A program made the position numbers and the translations under genes. Under the pieces are notes generated by a model. It made no database searches and was not told the DNA's origin. It saw only the letters and a list, made by a program, of their open reading frames with translations. A stretch of 8,782 bases of DNA from Bacillota bacterium (GTDB taxonomy: Bacteria; Bacillota; Clostridia; Christensenellales; CAG-138), in assembly GCA_023458355.1 (NCBI GenBank), contig JAEWZS010000060.1, positions 1 to 8,782 of the forward strand, read 5' to 3'. Position 1 is the stretch's first letter. Each line of letters opens with the position of its first letter. Shown here in pieces: positions 7,509 through 8,782 of this stretch.

Positions 7509-7550
7509 CGAAAACTTTGCCGTTATACCTGAAATAACCTGTGGTTTTCG
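7509..7550. repeat. nested inverted repeats upstream of the symporter gene
   Basis: Outer arms CGAAAAC (7509-7515) and GTTTTCG (7544-7550) enclose inner arms GTTAT (7522-7526) and ATAAC (7534-7538), with a 7-nt loop. A 10-bp perfect palindrome TTTTCGAAAA (7545-7554) overlaps the right outer arm. The outer arms contain the same AAAAC/GTTTT half-sites as the 7468-7479 palindrome. The region is upstream of any plausible symporter promoter, so this could be a second regulatory site or an activator site. No protein can be assigned. Confidence 0.4.
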
Positions 7551-7589
7551 AAAAAGCACGTTAAATTTTACGTTTTAATCTAAGGTGGA

Positions 7590-7618
7590 TTTACAATATA
7601 TATTAAATATGATAAATT
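7590..7618 (+). promoter_or_regulatory. weak candidate promoter of the symporter gene
   Basis: TTTACA (7590-7595) matches 5 of 6 bases of the -35 box. TAAATT (7613-7618), 17 bp downstream, matches only 4 of 6 of the -10 box. The surrounding stretch (about 7561-7620) is very AT-rich and offers other -10-like hexamers such as TATATT (7599-7604) and TATGAT (7608-7613), which lack matching -35 boxes. The promoter is surely in this stretch, but its exact boxes are uncertain. Confidence 0.3.
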
Positions 7619-7667
7619 AAATTCACTCCATCATTTCATACATATCATTCTACATAAGGAGGCAGCC

Positions 7668-8782
7668 ATGTCACTTAAAAAGCGGACGAGCCCCTTGCGG
7701 TATGCCGTCGGCATGTTCGGCACATCCATTCCCATCAACATGTTCAAAACCTATGCCGCCTCGTTTTACGTAATAGACCACGGGGTCACGGCAAAACAGT
7801 ACGCGCTGGTGCTATTCCTTTACACATTCCTAGATGCCATCGACAACCCTGTATATGGCTTTTTATCCGATCGTACGCGCACGAAATGGGGTCGTAGAAG
7901 GCCATGGCTTGTAATTGGCGCGCCGCTTCTCGCGCTATGCTTTGCCGCGTTTTACAATTTCCCGGCGTTTTTAAGCGGTAACAGCCTTTTTGTGTACATG
8001 CTTCTTATGTACATGCTTACGGGTACTATTGATTCACTCATCAATGCCAACTACGGCGCACTGTTCCCGGAGTTATTTAAATCAGATGCTGAGCGCGCCA
8101 AAACAAACGCCATGCGACAGGCATTCCAGCTCGTCGCCATGGTCATAAGCATCGCGCTTACGCCGCTCGTCACCAAGGCCATCGGCTACGGCACGACCGC
8201 CATCGTGTACGGCTTGCTTGCAGCTGCGGTCATCATATTCTGCGCGCTCGGCTGCCACGAGAACGAGCCGGAGGAGACCGGGGAAAAGCCCAAGCTTTGG
8301 GATACGATAAAGACCATGCTCACCAACCCTAAATTTTGGCTGTTCGGGCTGACAAACGCATTTTACAGCGCCGCTATGGCGCTTGTGATGCAGGCGGTAC
8401 CTTTCTTTGTAAAATACACGCTCGGGCTTGATGGCCTATATAACACCGTTCTGCTGGGCGTTGTACTTCTTCTTGCCATGGGCGGGGTGGTCGTTTGGGC
8501 AGCTCTTGTGAAAAAGCACACGCTCATGCCCATTTGGCGCGCAGCGCTCATTATGCTCGCTGTCGCATTCATACCGCTTTATTTTACGACCGGGCTTGTA
8601 ACGGCGGTTATAGCAAGCTGCGTGGTGGGCTTAGGCTTTGCCGGTGTAATCACCACCATGGACCTTGTCGGTGCGCGCATCATGGACGAGGATACAAGAA
8701 AGCATAACCTGAGGCGCGAGGGCACCTATGCGAGCGCTATGGGCTTTATGAACCGCTTAAGCGGCCTTTTCACAAGCCTTGC
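7668..8782 (+). CDS. GPH-family (MelB-like) sugar:cation symporter, partial at right edge
   Basis: From ATG 7668 there are 371 complete codons open to the window edge; typical members have about 450-480 aa, so the last one or two membrane helices are missing. AAGGAGG (7656-7662, 5-nt spacing) sets the start. The protein is hydrophobic with many membrane helices. It has the family signature at 55-80: an Asp-rich helix end followed by GFLSDRTRTKWGRRRPW (64-80, the cytoplasmic loop 2-3). The late cytoplasmic motif REGTYAS (350-356) is also present. It should be an inner-membrane transporter importing a sugar or glycoside with Na+ or H+. The cation-site motif reads DAIDNP (56-61) where the family usually has DAxxDP, so the equivalent of MelB Asp59 is Asn60. 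The gene diverges from the regulator/oxidoreductase operon and is probably controlled by that regulator. Substrate cannot be predicted. Confidence 0.92.
   Translation, partial: MSLKKRTSPLRYAVGMFGTSIPINMFKTYAASFYVIDHGVTAKQYALVLFLYTFLDAIDNPVYGFLSDRTRTKWGRRRPWLVIGAPLLALCFAAFYNFPAFLSGNSLFVYMLLMYMLTGTIDSLINANYGALFPELFKSDAERAKTNAMRQAFQLVAMVISIALTPLVTKAIGYGTTAIVYGLLAAAVIIFCALGCHENEPEETGEKPKLWDTIKTMLTNPKFWLFGLTNAFYSAAMALVMQAVPFFVKYTLGLDGLYNTVLLGVVLLLAMGGVVVWAALVKKHTLMPIWRAALIMLAVAFIPLYFTTGLVTAVIASCVVGLGFAGVITTMDLVGARIMDEDTRKHNLRREGTYASAMGFMNRLSGLFTSL

Noticed and set aside
7558..7579. Direct repeat ACGTTAAAT / ACGTTTTAAT with 12-bp period
   Set aside because: The match is imperfect, lies in very AT-rich sequence where such similarity is expected by chance, and has no symmetry.
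7595..7604. Palindrome AATATATATT
   Set aside because: It is a simple alternating AT run, expected in AT-rich promoter DNA; not evidence of an operator.
8363..8707. Short frames on both strands inside the symporter gene
   Set aside because: They overlap a clear transporter gene in other frames, with no ribosome sites and low-complexity composition.

Overview
The window looks like chromosomal DNA from an anaerobic Clostridia-type Firmicute, possibly a gut plant-glycan user. I base this on strong GGAGG-type ribosome sites, moderate GC genes separated by AT-rich gaps, a CBS-domain family II pyrophosphatase, a cytoplasmic GH3 beta-glucosidase, a GntR/LacI hybrid regulator and a GPH sugar symporter. 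The genus is not determinable from the sequence alone. There are no tRNAs, rRNAs, CRISPR arrays or mobile elements.

Left region (1-3089, minus strand): a two-gene glycoside operon. A GH3 beta-glucosidase (810 aa, with an uncharacterised C-terminal extension of about 130 residues) is followed after 11 bp by an alpha/beta-hydrolase esterase that runs off the left edge. The operon has a recognisable promoter near 3162-3189 and a cre-like site over its predicted transcription start.

Middle (3090-5047): a 241-bp divergent intergenic region carries promoters for both directions and an inverted repeat. It is followed by a plus-strand manganese-dependent inorganic pyrophosphatase of the long, nucleotide-regulated CBS-DRTGG-CBS type, which ends at a strong intrinsic terminator. 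This gene is housekeeping and separates two sugar loci.

Right region (5048-8782): a GntR-type regulator with a LacI-like sensor domain and a Gfo/Idh/MocA oxidoreductase overlap by ATGA on the minus strand. Divergent from them, across 245 bp, is a GPH-family (MelB-like) sugar:cation symporter that runs off the right edge. The regulator's own promoter has a perfect 12-bp palindrome, AAAACATGTTTT, in its -35/-10 spacer, which is a strong candidate for an autoregulatory operator. The arrangement suggests sugar or glycoside uptake by the symporter, oxidation or reduction of it (or a derivative) by the oxidoreductase, and sensing by the regulator. The cytoplasmic GH3 enzyme could cleave an imported beta-glycoside, but that link is inference.

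The most unusual residue-level observation is in the symporter: the cation-site motif DAxxDP of the family reads DAIDNP, so the position equivalent to MelB Asp59 is Asn and the Asp sits one residue earlier. I see no entirely new multi-gene system; this is a carbohydrate-use region with a few testable oddities.
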